A stretch of DNA of 64,000 bases from Mucidula mucida (taxonomy: Eukaryota > Basidiomycota > Agaricomycetes > Agaricales > Physalacriaceae), in NCBI GenBank assembly GCA_015501055.1, contig JADNYV010000137.1, positions 35,730 to 99,729 on the forward strand, written 5' to 3'. Both the position numbers and the translations under genes were made by a program. The notes beneath the pieces were generated by a model. That model worked only from the letters and a program-made list of their open reading frames with translations, had not been told where the DNA came from and did not search any database. Position 1 is the stretch's first letter. Each line of letters opens with the position of its first letter. Shown here piece by piece: positions 43,655-54,698 of the stretch.

Positions 43655-44640
43655 ATGTGTGTACCAGTACTACTTCTACTCCCGCCGCTGCTGGTTCGTG
43701 CCGTGCAGACTCCAGGACTCGCCTTACCAAATTACGCGTCCGAGAAATGCCAAACTGTACAGGCGATGTTTGTGGAAAGCTACAAACAGTATTCGTACGT
43801 CAATTTGCTCGGCCATGATGTACTCCATGGGCTCAAACTGCTAGGCAATTTTTATGGGGCCACAATGACTTGCAACCGGAAAGTCTATCATGCAAGGATT
43901 CTCAGAATGGATGGGCGCATCAATTAATGATTCCATCTACCATGGTGCGCGTCTCGACAGCTATGCTCTGAAGGCGATTTCTCTGACATGTCTCGTCAAG
44001 CACATCATGGGCCTCGAAGTGTGTGTTACGTAAACCTTTCCTGCTATGATTGTTAACTTTTTGCGATAGGCCGAGCTGGATAAAGCCATCTCGTATGCAA
44101 CAAAGTCGACTTCACGCAATCCAAGACCTTGGTTACTACTGTGAGTGTGTTCGAGACGACGATTAACTACACGGCCAGCATGCTTAGCGTGTACGAACTC
44201 CGTGGAGAAAGGGCAGAGGATAGAGCGCTTGTCGATCAGGCGCAAGAAGTGGCGGACAAGCTGGCTTTCGCGTGGTTCCAGGTAAAACTAGTTCCTTCAT
44301 CCTTCTGTTTACTGATAAAATCACATCAATTACAGGATAATGACATCCCCTTTGGACATACCGACGAAGGAGACGATACGGGTTCTCCGTCACTTCTCCT
44401 ATCGCAGAAGCGGGAACATTGTTATTGGAATGGGCGACACTTAGCAAACATCGCTTTGGCGGAGAAATCGTTTAGACATATCATCAACATGGTCTGCTAC
44501 AGTCATTCTCTACGCTGCTTCATTTTGACCCGATGTTAGGACACGCCGTTACCTGGAATGCTCGCCCAAATCAAAGCATCGACCCAACGACAGGGGAAAG
44601 CTGTAGGAGGCTTAGTTGTGCGTCTAGGTTGTTAAACACT
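43655..44640 (+). pseudogene. GH47 alpha-1,2-mannosidase relic
   Basis: Pieces of a class I mannosyl-oligosaccharide alpha-1,2-mannosidase in order but in changing frames. VQTPGLALPNYASEKCQTVQ and MFVESYKQYSYV come first, then GHNDLQPESLSCKDSQNGW in another frame, then GASINDSIYHGARLDSYALK and CLVKHIMGLE. After an intron, AELDKAISYAT is followed by VDFTQSKTLVTT one base out of phase. Then VSVFETTINYTASMLSVYEL, VADKLAFAWF, DNDIPFGHTDE, AEAGTLLLEWATLSK, and finally LPGMLAQIKAS with QGKAVGGLVV. Family members trim mannose from N-glycans in the secretory pathway or are secreted. The catalytic C-terminal two thirds are missing after 44640. At least three frameshifts: a dead, truncated copy. Confidence 0.85.
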
Positions 44641-45325
44641 ACCCTTCAGTTTTGTTAACTGGTAGCATAGTGTTGGGATGGCAGGTCAGATAGCTACTTT
44701 GCATAGTATGCCCGCCTATACACCCCGAAGACCAAATACTATTCGTCGACGCATGGAGCACAGCTATCGATTCGAGCATCAGTACACTATTGCGCATAAG
44801 TTCTACCCTTTTGAACGTGTACAACCAAAACTCTGCAGCGCTCAACTGTTGGCAATCACCTCTACACTGCGTGGTATGAGTCTTAGTTCGCATTGATCAT
44901 CTGCAGCACTTGGATACTTGTTGACTTGATATGATATGGCAGGTGATCCAATCTAATTTGTGATACACGACACGGAACTGATTGGTATCGGGATTTGACG
45001 ATGCGGGAAGATGTGATCTCCGTGCTCGACAGGTGGCCTTGTCCGTCGTAATCATCAGCATCTTCTCGTCTTGAGTCGCGATACGGAGACTTAGACCCCC
45101 GCCTCTCTTCATCCGAGACGCGGCAAAGCATAATACGTTTTCAGTGGGTATGTTACCCTCGACATCGAATCCGCACTGACTGTATAATTCCTCCCCAGCC
45201 GTCTAGTAGCTACCCTACTCAATTCATATTATGCTTCGTGATACAATGATATCACGCCTTTCAACCAAGACTGGTACTCGCCCGACATCCTCAATCATGA
45301 TCGTGGTCGTCAAGTCATGCCGCAC
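44641..45325. other. intergenic
   Basis: No supported gene; upstream region of the sedolisin gene. Confidence 0.4.
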
Positions 45326-45334
45326 TAAATATAA
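45326..45334 (+). promoter_or_regulatory. TATA-like element of the sedolisin gene
   Basis: TAAATATAA lies 58-66 bp upstream of the ATG at 45392, a plausible core promoter. Confidence 0.5.
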
Positions 45335-45391
45335 GACCTCTGTGCTTCCTCATCTTTCCTCCCAAACCAAACCCACCCACCAGCTTTTATC

Positions 45392-47607
45392 ATGCACATG
45401 CGACTCTCACTTTCTCTCACACTCCTTTTCACTCTCGTGGTCCTGGTGGCCGGTCGTCCTATGAAACAGAAGAGCAAGAAACACGCGCCTCCCAGGTCAT
45501 ATAAAAAGACGCACGGCTTCGTGGACCCGAAGCAGATTATAAACCTGGGGATCTCGCTGACTCCGGCAGATCGAGCAGGCCTGGAAGAGCGCACGAATGC
45601 GGTCAGTACACCGGGGAATGCGCTGTATGGGAAACATTTGTCGACGAAGGAGGTTCGTTGTCTAATCCACACTTATACGTACTCAAAGGTTAATGCTTTG
45701 GGTAGATCAAGACCTTTGCCGCTCCGAAGCAGGATACTGTAGACGCCGTAAACGCGTGGCTCCAAGAGAGCGGTGTCAACAGTACCACGACAGGAGGAGC
45801 CTTTGACGACTGGCTCAATTTCAATATCACTGTCGAAGCTGCCAATGCCCTCTTGAACGCGACATTCGAGCCATTCGTACACGTCGACTCGGGATCAACG
45901 ACACTCAGGACTTTGGCGTATTCACTCCCAGTGGACATGTCCGATCACATTCGCTTCGTGCATCCCACGACATCGTTTGTCAAGCCGTTGAATTTCAGAC
46001 CTGTTATGAGCACGCCTCTAATTCCAAAGCGCCAACTATCGGGGGAATGTACGACGCAGGTGACGCCGGCGTGTCTGCAGAAGCTGTATGGGATCCCGAG
46101 TACGCCTGCTTCGCAGAACAGCAGTCAGTTGGGAGTTCCCGGATACATCGAGCAGTTTGCACAGGTCGGTGATGGCAGTGGTCTTTTATGTGTGATGATG
46201 TTTACGTTTTTGGAATGTAGGAAGCGATCTCGCGTTATTCTTGCAAGCGCTTCGGCCTGATATCGATCCCAACACCTTGTTTGGATTGGAAACACTAGAT
46301 GGGGGCGTGAATACGCAGGATCCGGGACTTGCTGGCGTTGAGGCTGTACGTGCTTCCTCGTTTACTTTCTTCTAGATGTGATGGATGTGATCGACGAATA
46401 GAACCTCGACATTCAATACACGGTTGGCCTTGCGACGGGTGTTCCGACGGTTTTCATCTCTGTTGGGGAAGATAATCAGGACGGGCTTGGAGGCTTTCTG
46501 GATATTGCGACATTCTTGATTGGGCAGGAGGCGCCGCCTACCGTGAGGAAAGTTTCTGTGTTGTGTTTCTGCTGTTGATTCGAAGGGTGTTATAGGTGTT
46601 GACGACGAGCTATGGTTTTGATGAGGATGCGTTGGAACCTGATGCTGCCGTGTAGGTTTGTTCTGAATGGACGCCGGTCACTGACGTGCTTTTTGATTCT
46701 CAGGATGCTTTGCGATGCGTACATGCAGCTTTCTGCACGAGGCGTATCATTACTCTTTGCATCTGGTATGTATACCTTCTGCACCAAGGACGTGCTATCT
46801 GATCTTGATCCCACAGGTGATGGCGGTGTGGCTGGAAGTCAACGTAAGATTATCATTCCTCGTTTCTATCGAGCTTACTGGAAATCATTCTGTTCTCCCA
46901 GCCCAAGAATGTACCCAATTCCTCACAACGTTTCCCGCTACGTGCCCATATCTCACCGCCGTGGGCGCGACCACCGGTGGAGTCTCACCCGAAACCGCAG
47001 CCAACTTCTCTACGGGCGGGTTCTCCAACGTCTTCCCACGCCCCGCATATCAGAATGATGCAGTATCGGCATACCTCGATGCTATCGGAACGCAAAACGA
47101 TGGCTTGTTCAACGCGTCTGGCCGCGCGATCCCGGATGTGTCTGCCCAAGGGCAGAATCTCGTTATCGTTGCGGCAGGGGAGGGGATGCTTGTGGACGGA
47201 ACATCGGCTTCTAGTCCGATTTTTGCGAGTGTGGTGGCGCTGGTTAATGATCAGCTGGTTCAGGCGGACGGTCGCCGTTGGGCTTTTTGAATCCGTTGTA
47301 AGTCGTTTGACCTTGCATGGAAATTTTGACGGATATCGATTTAGTTTGTACGGGAATCCGGGTATGTTCTTTGACGTTCTGTCTGGTCATAATCCTGGGT
47401 GTGAGTGTCCATGGTATTTAAGGGCTCGATGTCGGCATCCATTGATTCCACTAATAGGCGGGACGGCTGGATTCCCTGCTGTTCAAGGATGTATGTGTCT
47501 TCCCTCTTGCCGTAAGCAAGACTGACTAGACTACGTTTGTAGGGGACGCGGTGACGGGTCTTGGAACGCCGAACTTTGCAGCGATGTTGACGGCTGCTGG
47601 GCTTTGA
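45392..47607 (+). CDS. sedolisin-type tripeptidyl-peptidase (S53), one frameshift
   Basis: Secreted acid serine peptidase. A signal peptide (residues 1-21, LSLTLLFTLVVLVAG) is followed by the activation prodomain (HLSTKE, FDDWLNFNITVEAANALLNA). The catalytic domain has FGLETLDGGVNTQDP, then VEANLDIQYTVGLATGVPTV with the Glu and Asp of the Ser-Glu-Asp triad, LTTSYGFDEDAL with the oxyanion Asp, GVSLLFASGDGGVAGSQ, and GTSASSPIFASVVAL with the catalytic Ser. The calcium-site region FDVLSGHNPG...GWDAVTGLGTPNFAA follows. About nine short introns fit; the donor after FAQVG (46169) keeps the frame. Near 47262 one G is missing from what should read GCGGGACGG, so the frame closes at a TGA (47287-47289) although the downstream exons stay conserved to the stop at 47607. 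Either sequencing error or a recent null allele. Confidence 0.88.
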
Positions 47608-48245
47608 TTCTGTCGTTTATTGATACCAAGTTACATGGAGGTGTAGATAGACGTTGAGCTTTGACTACACACTTATCCGTTAGTACCACATTCTGTTCCT
47701 GCTGCCACCTTCATGACGGAAGTAGTATTACTCGGTCATGATTCTACGAAGTCCTGAGCCAGCCTTGAGAACGTAAGTACATAAAGGCCGATCTCCATCG
47801 GTTTTATGCCTGACTCTGGAGGCGAATAAACATGTAGACTCGGGCGGGACTCAAAGATTGGCCTGTAGTGTATTCACTCTCTCGGCATACGCTATGGATG
47901 ACTGGAGTGATAGACGTGTCTAAAGTATGTCCACCTACGCGTCAGTAAGTACATGGGCAGGCTTTGAGCACCTTGTTCAAAGTTTTACTGCTCTGCTGTA
48001 TCCCGAAGGTTGTCCGCGGCACGTTGACTCTGGAGGTGGCTTCGGTGATAGAGAGCTTAATCCTCTGCAGTGAACTTTGTATTTCTGTAAGGCGGAGCCG
48101 TGGGAAATTGGATAAGATAAGATCTAAAGCCAATTTGGAATTCCATGCAGACCTTCGCGACGGCGATCGCGCCCTTCTTTGCATAGCTCCATCTCCTAAG
48201 GAGCGTCAATGACAAGCCAGGCTCTTTAGATTCCCTACCACCACG
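47608..48245. other. intergenic
   Basis: No gene recognised; upstream region of the MscS-channel gene. Confidence 0.4.
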
Positions 48246-50313
48246 ATGGACCTCAAGGCGCACGACTTTGCGGCGCAGTCGCAGCCTGTGCATTTCCACT
48301 CTGACAAGGATATCGAAATGACCAACGACAAGGCGTCGGTGGCGGACACGGACACGACGGCGACGGGCTCGTCGGACGAATTCGACTGGGATGAGGACAA
48401 CGAGCAGCGCAATGTCTCTGCGGTAAAGGCACGGCGCATGCGTCTCGTCTACGTCGCCTTTATGAAACTGGCGCGCCCTATCCGCACGCTCCTCGTCGCC
48501 CTCATCGGCGCCGGCATCTTAGTCACGCCCCTCCTCGTCGTCCAGTTCCGGTTCAAAGACAGCTCTGCCCGTATGCAGGTGTATGTATGGTCGCTGTGGC
48601 TGAGCATAACATGGGCGGCGGCGTGCGTGACTTACCTCGTCGTGGACTTGCTCCCGAGGGTAATTATCTCACTCGTCATGATGCTGAGCGGGAAGGTGGA
48701 GCGGTTGAAGATCCAAGTTGAGGTGTGTGCTATGCCTCTCCTTTCTTCATACGCTCATAGGCCAATAGCTCGCAGTAGCCGTGTCGGGCTGGCTTAAACT
48801 CGTACTGGACATCTCATGGGGCTGGATTGCCTTGGGCGTCATCCGACACATCTACCACCCGCCTCAAGCCTACTGGACCGACATCAACCGTGTCATGCAA
48901 GCCTTCTTTGGCGCTGGGATCATCTTACTCGTCGAAAAACTCGCCCTCCACCTCATCGCTATTCAATTTCACCAAAAAGCACTTGCAGACCGCATTGCTG
49001 AAAATCAGATTGCGCTGCGAGCCTTAGACCGACTATCCCATGCACACCCCAACAGGCGGCGGCATACCAAGAGCGTGTCGTCTGTGGATCCCAACCAAGT
49101 TCAGGTAAAGCCCAATTTACGGAAGGAGAGAAGGAAGAAGAGAAAGGCGATGACTTCGATTATTCTCGACCAGGTCAGGCAGGTTGCTTTGAAGGACTCT
49201 ACGCTTAACCAGGCGAGCGATTTTGGTGGACTGCATAATGCGCGGAGACTCGCACGGAAGCTGTTCAGCACGTTGAACGGTGTGTACCCGCCCCGCGACC
49301 ACCTGCTTGTTGAAGGTGCTTCCTGCTTTTGCGTTTACTAACTACCTCGTACTAACCCTTTTCCTTAGACTTCTACCCCTACTTCCACACCGAGGCCGAG
49401 GCACACGACGCGTTTGCTGTTTTCGACAAAGATGGCAACGGGGATATTACGAAAAAGGAGATGCGCGAAACCGTGCAGAATATATACCGGGAGCGCAAGG
49501 CTCTCGTCTCGAGTCTGAAAGACGCCAGCTCCGCCGTGCGCAAGCTCGATGCTGTCATGCTCGCCGTCGCTTTTGTCGCCATCATCTTTGTATTCCTCCT
49601 CATATTCAACCGCGCAAATACCATGGCATCCCTGATTCCCCTCGGCACCATCATCCTAGGATTCTCCTTCATATTTGGCAACGCTGCATCCACACTCTTT
49701 GAATCCCTCATATTCATCTTTTCCACACACGTCTTTGACGTCGGCGACCTCATCCTCGTTGACGACCAGCCACTCGTTGTGCGCGAGTTTGGGCTCTTTG
49801 CGACAACGTTCAGACGTGTAGATGGCCACGAGATTGTCGCCCCGAACGCGCTTCTGGCAGGCACCAAGACGGTTCATAATCTGCGGCGGAGCAATGCGAT
49901 GTGGGAAACGACGACATTGGTAGTGTCGTATAACACACCGTTGGAGGATATCGAGATGCTGAAGATGCGAGTCAAGGCGTACGTCGCCGAGAATAGTCGG
50001 GATTGGAGTGGGTACGATTTAAACATCGACAAGCTCGAGTATCAGAATGCGATTCATGTTATTGTCGCTATGGAGCGTGAGTCCGTTTCGTTCATATCTT
50101 ACTCATCATACTGATGCACTTGTAGATCGGAAGAATTGGCAAGATTGGGGTGGGCGGTGGGCGAGACGCACGGCGTTTATGAAGAACCTAAAAACGATCT
50201 TGGAGGATCTGGATGTGCGGTATTATATGCCTGTGCAGCCGGTGCTTTTGCCATCGGGAGGGCAGATTCCTTCGCCGAGGCCATCTGGGTTGGGTGGGCT
50301 GCGAGCCAGATGA
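48246..50313 (+). CDS. EF-hand mechanosensitive ion channel (MscS family, Msy1/Msy2-like), 639 aa
   Basis: Four exons: 48246-48722, 48769-49315, 49369-50076 and 50126-50313. The joined frame is exactly 640 codons and the gene looks intact. The N-terminus is acidic and cytosolic (SSDEFDWDEDNE). Membrane spans include RTLLVALIGAGILVTPLLVV, YVWSLWLSITWAAACVTYLV, LVLDISWGWIALGVI and FFGAGIILLVEKLALHLIAI. A canonical EF-hand at about 361-372 (DKDGNGDITKKE) binds calcium. After further spans (LDAVMLAVAFVAIIFVFLLI) comes the pore-lining MscS helix region LGFSFIFGNAASTLFESLIF, and then the beta domain VFDVGDLILVDDQPLVVREF. In Schizosaccharomyces pombe, Msy1 and Msy2 sit in the ER/nuclear envelope and limit the calcium response to hypo-osmotic shock; the same role is likely here by family. 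Confidence 0.95.
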
Positions 50314-50547
50314 GCCGAGGGTAGATACCATGTACGGGAGATGCTTTATATTATTACCATCTATTACTACCTGCTTATCTAATTGGCTCAAATATCCTGA
50401 CATGTATGTGACTGTTCAATCCAAGTCCAGCAGGGAATATGTACAACTATACTCTTGTCAGTTAGTATGTATAACTGAATTAGATTGCACTCACTTGGAC
50501 TTGTCCTACTGGACTTGTTAGGGGCACATTGTTGGCGGAAAGTAGTA
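50314..50547. other. intergenic, 3' of the channel gene
   Basis: Holds the probable 3' end of the channel transcript and TA-rich sequence up to the MITE; no other feature recognised. Confidence 0.35.
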
Positions 50548-50790
50548 CTGTACTATCGCGACCGCATCTTCACATAACGGGTCACACAGGTTAATGAAAT
50601 GAACCTATTTGAGCTTCATAACGCGTAACAGGCCAGAAAATTGTTGGGAACACACCTTATATGGAAATTTTGCGTGTGGCGGCCTCCCGCCGCTCCCAAT
50701 ATGGGTTATGGACCCTGTATGAACTAGTGCCGAGTTGGTCCACAAGCATAACGCGTAACATGCTGTGAAGATCCGGTCGCGATAGTACAG
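50548..50790 (+). mobile_element. complete 243-bp TA MITE, second subfamily
   Basis: Terminal repeats CTGTACTATCGCGACCG and CGGTCGCGATAGTACAG, with TA at 50546-50547 and 50791-50792. Internal CATAACGGGTCAC and CATAACGCGTAAC motifs occupy the same positions as in 25533-25776, and the length differs by only one base. No coding capacity. It is a diverged sister subfamily. Confidence 0.93.
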
Positions 50791-50792
50791 TA

Positions 50793-51526
50793 CTCATATG
50801 AGCATTTGCGTCCTTCCAACCATTTTTTTTATGAAGGTAACACGCCTTCTTTTGAGATCAGAATCAATGTGATATTCGATGAGTGGCTTCAGTTTCTCCA
50901 CCAGATATCTTCGATCTCTGCCAAACTTATTGCTCTGCAGGGTGTAAGGTACGTCACCCGGCAGAGTGAGGTCTTCGGTCCGACACGTGGTGCGATCACG
51001 CCCTTTGACCACCACAACCCGTTTGTGGTGGCGGTCGTATTGTCCGCTAGCTCTCTCGCCGCGCTCAGCGGACTCTGTTTTCTTTCTTCTCTCTCCCTTT
51101 TTGCAGCCAGTCCATCCGGCCTGCGCCTGCCGAGTTCGGAGTCCCCCTCCTCCGAGTCTGGGTATCCGCGGTCGCTGGATGCGTCGTCGGACTCCTACAA
51201 GTCTGGGTATCTCAGCAACCGCTCCGTCATGCACCATAGTCCCCTGAGCATGGTTATCCACCCGTGTTGCCCATGCTTCACGCTGTCCCGCATTCCGGCA
51301 TGCTTGCCTCCATCACTCTCGCACCGTCACCCGCACCGCACTGCGCCGCACCATCACTCGCCCCCGCACCGGCACCTGAACAACGCATGCAGCCCGCCGT
51401 TCTCGCGTTTAGTCTGTGTCGCGTTGTAACAGGGGGATCGGAGGAAGAGGAGTAGACAGACGCGCAAGGCGCGTCTCAGTGTTTGCAGCTGTTTGGCAAG
51501 TGCTTTAGGCACGTAGTGTAGCATTC
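50793..51526. other. uncertain open region
   Basis: Open frames exist on both strands (50806-51429 plus; 51261-50794 minus), but neither shows a recognisable domain. The plus frame ends in a His/Pro-rich low-complexity stretch. Left unassigned. Confidence 0.3.
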
Positions 51527-52057
51527 TGTTAGCGACTGACTAAGCCACGAGACTCAACCAGGTGCCACAGCAAGAACTAAGGAAAGAAGTGTTCACGTTC
51601 GTAAGACTAGGCTAGGCCAGGTGTATAAACGAGATCGGAACTAAAGTACAATGATACTACGCTACTGCTTATATACTAGTAAGTCTGTGTTTTGGGACTC
51701 CTTGTCCATACGTGTTTCCGATAGGGTTAACTCCACGCCCTTGACCCAGTGTTGTATGCTACTAGTCCATGAAACCATTACATACAAGTGGTAACTGCAT
51801 GTAAGTAATAATACTGAAACGACCATGTGTGCTACGAGTGTCGGTGGTGTGTATACAATAGGGAGTCCATGAGGTATCGGCATGTATGATGTCATCCATG
51901 TGTTGGTCGTGTGTCCGACATGAGTACGGCTTCGGTAATGAAAAGGGGTATGATCGGTGACGAAACAGATGATGAAATGGTTCGTTGGTTGATAAGACAA
52001 GGCCCCCGATAAGATATGATAAGATGTGAAAGTGTGAAAATATGGCGATTCATAACA
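51527..52057 (-). mobile_element. solo Gypsy LTR, 531 bp
   Basis: Same family and orientation as the Gypsy LTRs in the nested stack (TGTTAGCGACTGAC...CATAACA on this strand). The 5-bp duplication CATTC is present on both sides (51522-51526 and 52058-52062). No internal sequence: a product of LTR-LTR recombination. Confidence 0.95.
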
Positions 52058-52062
52058 CATTC

Positions 52063-52744
52063 CATCTTGTTCAGATCATCATAATCACCAGATTCATGTT
52101 CTCGTCGCGCGGCTCACTGTTCCAGCGTCTTGCAGCCACGCTTCACAGAATCACATTGTTTCACCCTTCACTGCACCATCCACTCCTGCACCAGCGACGT
52201 GTCAGCACAGTCAGTCATGGGCTTGCTTGATGTGTTGTAGCACTCCTTCTCATATGGGTATCTCGCGCAATCCCATTCTCCCTTGTTCTCAGCCTCTGCC
52301 TCAGTCTTTGCTATGCCGTCCTTGGAGCGCAGCCACCTGCATGTGTTGTCGCACTCCTACTTTTGTGGGTATCGCAGCTGCCTATGTTTTTGAGGACAGT
52401 CGTGTTGGGGCCGAGGGTCGGCCTGCGGCCCTTACCCATACTCTGCTCCCTCGCCGCTACATACCCTTCTCTGCTTCCCAAATAAACTTGGTTTATTTGC
52501 TAACATGTAAGCGCCACATTAGAGTCCAAAGAGCATGGTAGGGGTTACTAAAACATGGCGTCGTTTTCGTGTGGCAATGACCAATCTCGCCACGTTGTGA
52601 TTATCAATCTCACCACATTATGAAAGTAGAGGGTGTGGGCAATCTGGCTGGTAGGAAAGTGAAATCCCATGACCTTCCTAAGCGGATGCCCTGCCAAAAT
52701 CACAATCACCTTTTGCGCTGACCTTAAGTTTATGGTAGAGACAG
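52063..52744. other. spacer between two inverted solo LTRs
   Basis: 687 bp (52058-52744) separate the LTRs, including both 5-bp target copies. No gene recognised. Confidence 0.4.
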
Positions 52745-53272
52745 TGTTATGAATCACCATATTTTCACATTTTCAATCTTATCATATCTTATCGGGGGGC
52801 TTGTCTTATCAACCAACGGACTGTTTCATCATCTGTTTCGTTACTGATCATACTCCTTTTCATTACCGAAGCCGTACTCATGTTGGACACACACCCAACA
52901 CATGGATGACATCATACATGCCAATACCTCATGGACTCCCTATTGTATACACACCACCGACACTCGTAGCACACATGGTTGTTTCAGTATTATTACTTAC
53001 ATGCAGTTACCACTCGTATTTAATGGTTTCACGGACTAGTAGCATACAACACTGGGTCAAGGGCGTGGAGCATCCCTAGTGGAAACACATATGGACAAGG
53101 AGTCCCAAACACAGACTTACTAGTATATAAGCAGTAGGGTAGTATCATTGTACTTTAGTTCCGATCTTGTTTATACACCTGGCCTAGCCTAGTCTTACGA
53201 ACGCAAACACTTTCTCTTTCAGTTCTTGCTGTGGTACCTGGTTGAGTCTCGTGGCTTAGTCAGTCGCTAACA
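52745..53272 (+). mobile_element. solo Gypsy LTR, 528 bp, opposite orientation
   Basis: TGTTATGAATC...CGCTAACA with 5-bp duplication GACAG (52740-52744 and 53273-53277). TATATAA at 53124-53130 is the probable LTR promoter, with transcription expected to leave toward higher coordinates. It forms an inverted pair with the LTR at 51527-52057. Confidence 0.95.
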
Positions 53273-53277
53273 GACAG

Positions 53278-54698
53278 GCAACTCATGAATTGCTTTTGCG
53301 GAATACTGTAGTTCCGGGATGTGATTTTGTTTGTATTTACCCAAAGACATTCACAAAAATCAAGTTAGATTGTTGGAATACTAGATGTTACTCAGTCATC
53401 CACCCCACTTTTCCTTACTTTTTCAGGGTAAATACAAATAGAATGCAAAAAACATAATATCTTTGGGACGCAAAATGCCAATTCAATTCAGTCCTTGACA
53501 TTTTATATCACGGTGCACAATCTGCTCCTTAGATTACTTTGACCAGTCCTTTTGGCTGCTGTCATGCAGTGTCAGTCATTAGGTACTTGCTGAGCATGCT
53601 AGCTTTGGCTGATAATGCTGATTCCATAGAGCAGTTTTTGTGTAATGGAGACAATGTAAGCGAGCAACGACGGCTTTTTTGCCGCCGTTGGTTGGCGCGC
53701 TTTGTCAATAGGCGCCAGCTTCAGAGTACTGCTACTTCATGTACTCTGGAACTAGGCAATCACAACTTGAATTGTGTACATATAGGCTGAGGCGCGGACT
53801 GGATGTTAAACAAGGTGTCAGTGTGGGTCTTAGCATAGACATTCTGTACCATAACACATTGTAGCACTACAAAATGAACAAGATCACTCCTGATTCAACA
53901 CGGGGAACGGCAGGGGTAGTGGGCCTTGCCGTTAATTGGTGTTCCCCGCGTTATAACATGGATGTACTGCCAGTGCAAGATTAGACAGAATTTACATTTT
54001 AGAAGTGATGAGTCCGGCCCACAGCAATGCCATCAAATCGGGACCTAGGAGCTACAACATGCCTCCTCCCATGCACCTTGAGCGTGCTCTATGTCGGCAT
54101 TACCGCTGAGCTAATTGAAGCTGGGTGCCGTTGTATGATGTGTCATTTCTGACAGGTACTGGTAGCTGGATTCCTGGTTGTCGAAGCGAATTGAGATTGC
54201 GAAGCTAACGGCCCGGTACGGCTGCGGCGCGCTGTGTGCCTGCTATCCATTTCAAGAAACCATCGTTTTCAGGAATCACGATGATGCATAATCAAGGCCG
54301 TAGACGAGTCATGCATGGCTCCCGTCAAACTTCCGTCTTGCTGGAGTGGACTGCTAATTAATGGCAACCTTGTATGAACACTGGGGTTGTGATTAGTAGG
54401 GGCATATACGGAATGTGTCTTATAGCCTGTCGTCCTTGATTCAACGGTACATAGTTGTGCTGTGCCGATGGAAAGTCACGGTCCGAGATGCAAGCAGGGT
54501 TGGTCAAACAAGACAAACAAATAATAAACAAAGGCTATACTGGGCGAACAATGGACGGCGGCATGAGAGGCGCCACACACGTGATCGGACAGGGTCATAT
54601 GATAAGTTCGGGCTCAGCTCGAACGCTGTGGAAACAAAAGAGCCATGATCGTGGGAATGAAATTTCGATCACATCCTCCTTTACTTTACCCCAACACC
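53278..54698. other. no supported gene
   Basis: AT-rich sequence without recognised genes. A nested inverted repeat near 53898-53952 (CGGGGAACGGCA against TGCCGTT and GTTCCCCG) could form a hairpin. The right end is the promoter side of F-box copy 2. Confidence 0.35.

Noticed and set aside
50806..51429. 207-residue plus-strand frame and its antisense partner
   Set aside because: No recognisable domain in either strand and low-complexity His/Pro tail; left as an uncertain open region.
53898..53952. Nested inverted repeat as a possible terminator or small MITE
   Set aside because: Short, with no target duplication and no second copy seen in the window.
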